Of a stretch of DNA of 7,938 bases, positions 6,526-7,938 are shown piece by piece (within the stretch, counting starts at the first letter, position 1; each line of letters opens with the position of its first letter). The notes below the pieces were generated by a model, which had not been told where the DNA came from, searched no databases, and worked only from the letters and a program-made list of their open reading frames with translations. Location: contig CAYUIY010000079.1 in assembly GCA_964444915.1 (NCBI GenBank), positions 1-7,938 of the forward strand. Direction: 5' to 3'. This DNA is from Anaerorudis sp964444915 (GTDB lineage Bacteria; Bacteroidota; Bacteroidia; Bacteroidales; Dysgonomonadaceae). The translations under genes and the position numbers were made by a program.

Positions 6526-6990
6526 ATGTTTAAACCCAAAATAAGAAATTTAAGTTTCACCAGATTTGAGCTTCTTAGCACATTGTTTCTATTTGAATTT
6601 ATTATTATCTGTGCCTTTTTAAAAGATTGTTACCCGTATGTACTAAATTTGCTAGGGATCGCCATCTACTTATATGCTATTTTTACATGGAAGATAAGAA
6701 ATGAATCTGAATGGTTTTGTCCGTATTCGATTTTTTTTACATTTTTTTTGTTGTTTAATTACGGAATATGCATTATGTGGGCTTTTGGAATTCATAGGTC
6801 AGATGAAATTGGTAAAACGGTAATGTTTTTTAGATCAGGTTATATACCTTCAAGGGAAGATATAGCCGACGCCCAATGGTATACATGCATTTCTATGTTG
6901 ATTTTTCATTTAGGTGCTTTAATAACATCAATTACAAAAAAAAAAAAGAATAAAATTGAGGAATTTACCAAATTTAAAAATATTTTTTAA
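6526..6990 (+). CDS. wzy: Wzy-type polysaccharide polymerase, N-terminal part (broken by assembly gap)
   Basis: ATG 6526 has GAGGTG at 6515-6520, the same ribosome-site context as the operon's first gene (GAGGTGTTAAnATG). The 154-residue frame shows four likely membrane spans at about 16-32, 38-55, 66-89 and 118-136, and the segment ending IFHLGALIT, typical of the O-antigen polymerase Wzy family. Its last dozen or so codons, ending in TAA at 6990, fall in a low-complexity tract just before ten Ns and read as a corrupted version of sequence repeated after the gap. The stop is therefore probably an artefact and the gene continues at 7062. Wzy joins flipped lipid-linked repeat units outside the membrane. 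Position after three glycosyltransferases fits. Confidence 0.72.
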   Translation: MFKPKIRNLSFTRFELLSTLFLFEFIIICAFLKDCYPYVLNLLGIAIYLYAIFTWKIRNESEWFCPYSIFFTFFLLFNYGICIMWAFGIHRSDEIGKTVMFFRSGYIPSREDIADAQWYTCISMLIFHLGALITSITKKKKNKIEEFTKFKNIF

Positions 6991-7005
6991 GAAAAAACCA
7001 AAAAA
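6899..7005 (+). repeat. Left copy of a duplicated contig end
   Basis: These 107 bases correspond to 7016-7120 on the other side of the N gap. Both begin with the same 18 bases (TGATTTTTCATTTAGGTG), run through an ATTACA plus poly-A tract and a TTGAGGAATT core, and end in ACCAAAAA. Differences are mostly A/T substitutions and homopolymer length, worsening toward the gap in this copy. That is the pattern of a poorly supported contig end rather than a biological repeat. Confidence 0.8.
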
Positions 7006-7015
7006 NNNNNNNNNN
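7006..7015. other. Assembly gap (10 N)
   Basis: Ten consecutive Ns, the conventional placeholder for a scaffold join of unknown size. Because the flanks overlap by about 105 bases, the true gap is probably negative: the two contigs should be merged, not spaced. Confidence 0.97.
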
Positions 7016-7120
7016 TGATTTTTCATTTAGGTGGTTTAAAAACAATAATTACAAAAAAAAAATGAATATAGTTGAGGAATTACCACAATCTAAGATAATT
7101 TATCAAGAAAACACCAAAAA
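7016..7120 (+). repeat. Right copy of a duplicated contig end
   Basis: Counterpart of 6899-7005. It keeps the polymerase frame better at its far end (codons for IVEELPQ then IIYQENTKKA) but has one A too few in its poly-A tract, which puts TGA in the frame carried over from the left copy. Adding one A restores a continuous reading across the join. Confidence 0.8.
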
Positions 7121-7938
7121 AGCCATGAAAATAGTTGGCATTGTATTGTTGTCAATAATTACACCTATTGCTTTCGCCTTCAGATTTAAGGAAGTTTTAA
7201 TTGCAAGAAAATACGGATATATTGCATTATATAATAGTGAATACAGCACGCAATCAGGGTATATTCCCATTATTCTATTTCTGTTTTTTCCTGCAATCGT
7301 TTGTTATCTTATTGGCAGTAATCATTCAAAAATCTCGCAAATAATCTCTTATGCTATCTTTGGAATATATGCAGCACTAAGCCTTTTAGCCGGTTATAGA
7401 GGTGCATGGCTTTATTCATTTATTATTTTGATTTGGCTTAGTTCAAGGTATAATAAGATTTCTATTAGAAAATATTTTGCTTATTTGGTATTATTAATAA
7501 TCGGCATATATATTCTAGATGTTATTAGAAATGTAAGAGATAGTGGTTTTAACTTTTCTATTAAAGATTTTTTTTCTTTAGATAGATTTCCGATTATTAA
7601 CGCCTTTTTTGAAATGGGCAATTCAATGGGGATAATTGTTTATTTCTTAAATCATGGTAATGAAATATATCCATATGGTAACACATATATTACTGCCTTG
7701 TTAGGGGCTATCTCATCAAGATTTTTGGATCTGTTAGGTTTAAAGCAGGTATTCATCAGTAATTGGTTTTCACAGGAATATCTAGGTCTATCATACGGTA
7801 CTGGTTTTTCAATGATTGGTGAAGCTTATGTTAATGGTGGGTATTTTGGTGGATTAATATATATTTTTATTTGGGGGATTTTTATCGGCAAACTTTTACA
7901 ATACTCAAAAAATAATATATTATCTATGCCTCTTCGTT
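7062..7938 (+). CDS. wzy: Wzy-type polysaccharide polymerase, C-terminal part (3' partial)
   Basis: The frame is open from ATG 7062 (MNIVEELPQ) for 292 codons to the window edge. This ATG has no ribosome site and is probably an internal position: aligned with the left contig, it corresponds to about codon 141 of the gene starting at 6526. Joined, the two give at least 432 residues, close to the usual 430-500 for this family. It is strongly hydrophobic, with spans around KIVGIVLLSIITPIAFAF, YIPIILFLFFPAIVCYLI, a long pair around the conserved AGYRGAW loop, YLVLLIIGIYIL, and the C-terminal GGLIYIFIWGIFIGKLL. Family-typical motifs are FFEMGNSM, the ISNWFSQEYLGLSYGTGFSMIGEAY block and NGGYFGG in the last extracellular loop. 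Assignment to O-antigen/capsule polymerase Wzy is by these motifs and operon context. The end lies beyond the window. Confidence 0.78.
   Translation, partial: MNIVEELPQSKIIYQENTKKAMKIVGIVLLSIITPIAFAFRFKEVLIARKYGYIALYNSEYSTQSGYIPIILFLFFPAIVCYLIGSNHSKISQIISYAIFGIYAALSLLAGYRGAWLYSFIILIWLSSRYNKISIRKYFAYLVLLIIGIYILDVIRNVRDSGFNFSIKDFFSLDRFPIINAFFEMGNSMGIIVYFLNHGNEIYPYGNTYITALLGAISSRFLDLLGLKQVFISNWFSQEYLGLSYGTGFSMIGEAYVNGGYFGGLIYIFIWGIFIGKLLQYSKNNILSMPLR

Noticed and set aside
6899..7120. Duplicate sequence around the Ns considered as a target-site duplication or mobile element ends.
   Set aside because: No element lies between, only a scaffold placeholder; contig-end overlap is the simpler explanation.

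Overview
The window looks like part of a draft or metagenome-assembled genome of a low-GC Gram-positive bacterium, probably one of the Clostridia. The grounds are strong GAGGTG/GGGAG-type Shine-Dalgarno sites, a textbook TTGACA-17-TATAAT promoter, AT-rich glycan genes with Firmicutes-style glycosyltransferases, and a 10-N scaffold gap. No taxonomic marker gene is present, so this is inference.

Layout. (1) 1-1716 (+) is the 3' part of a large repetitive surface-type protein, predicted to be a right-handed beta-helix. It carries an exact 471-bp (157-residue) repeat and is closed by a strong hairpin terminator at 1742-1776. (2) About 1909-3027 is a graveyard of broken metabolic genes. It holds a 60-residue C-terminal piece of a uroporphyrinogen-decarboxylase (UROD)-superfamily protein on the minus strand. 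Next is a C-terminal piece of a glycoside hydrolase (GH95-like) on the plus strand, then an N-terminal/central piece of a UROD-superfamily protein on the plus strand. The two UROD pieces look like successive parts of one gene type facing opposite ways, as a local inversion would leave them. (3) 3028-3663 has no large gene. It has a perfect 18-bp palindrome, a consensus promoter, and a leader of about 465 nt with a bulged hairpin, a 17-codon ORF with a strong ribosome site, and an ops-like motif. (4) 3664-7938 (+) is the head of a capsular or exopolysaccharide operon: a family 4 glycosyltransferase, two adjacent family 2 glycosyltransferases of identical designed length (the first interrupted by an in-frame TAG), and a Wzy-type polysaccharide polymerase split by the assembly gap.

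How the genes work together. The three glycosyltransferases would add sugars one after another to a lipid-linked repeat unit on the cytoplasmic side. After flipping by a flippase (not in the window), Wzy would polymerise the units outside the membrane. The long leader suggests control of the operon after transcription starts, for example by processive antitermination.

The main cautions concern assembly. The bases on the two sides of the N gap are diverged copies of the same roughly 105 bp, so the apparent early stop of the polymerase at 6990 is very probably artificial. The TAG in the first family 2 enzyme could be a real mutation or a sequencing error. Base composition changes visibly from moderate GC before about 3030 to AT-rich after it, which fits a polysaccharide locus acquired or exchanged separately from its left flank.
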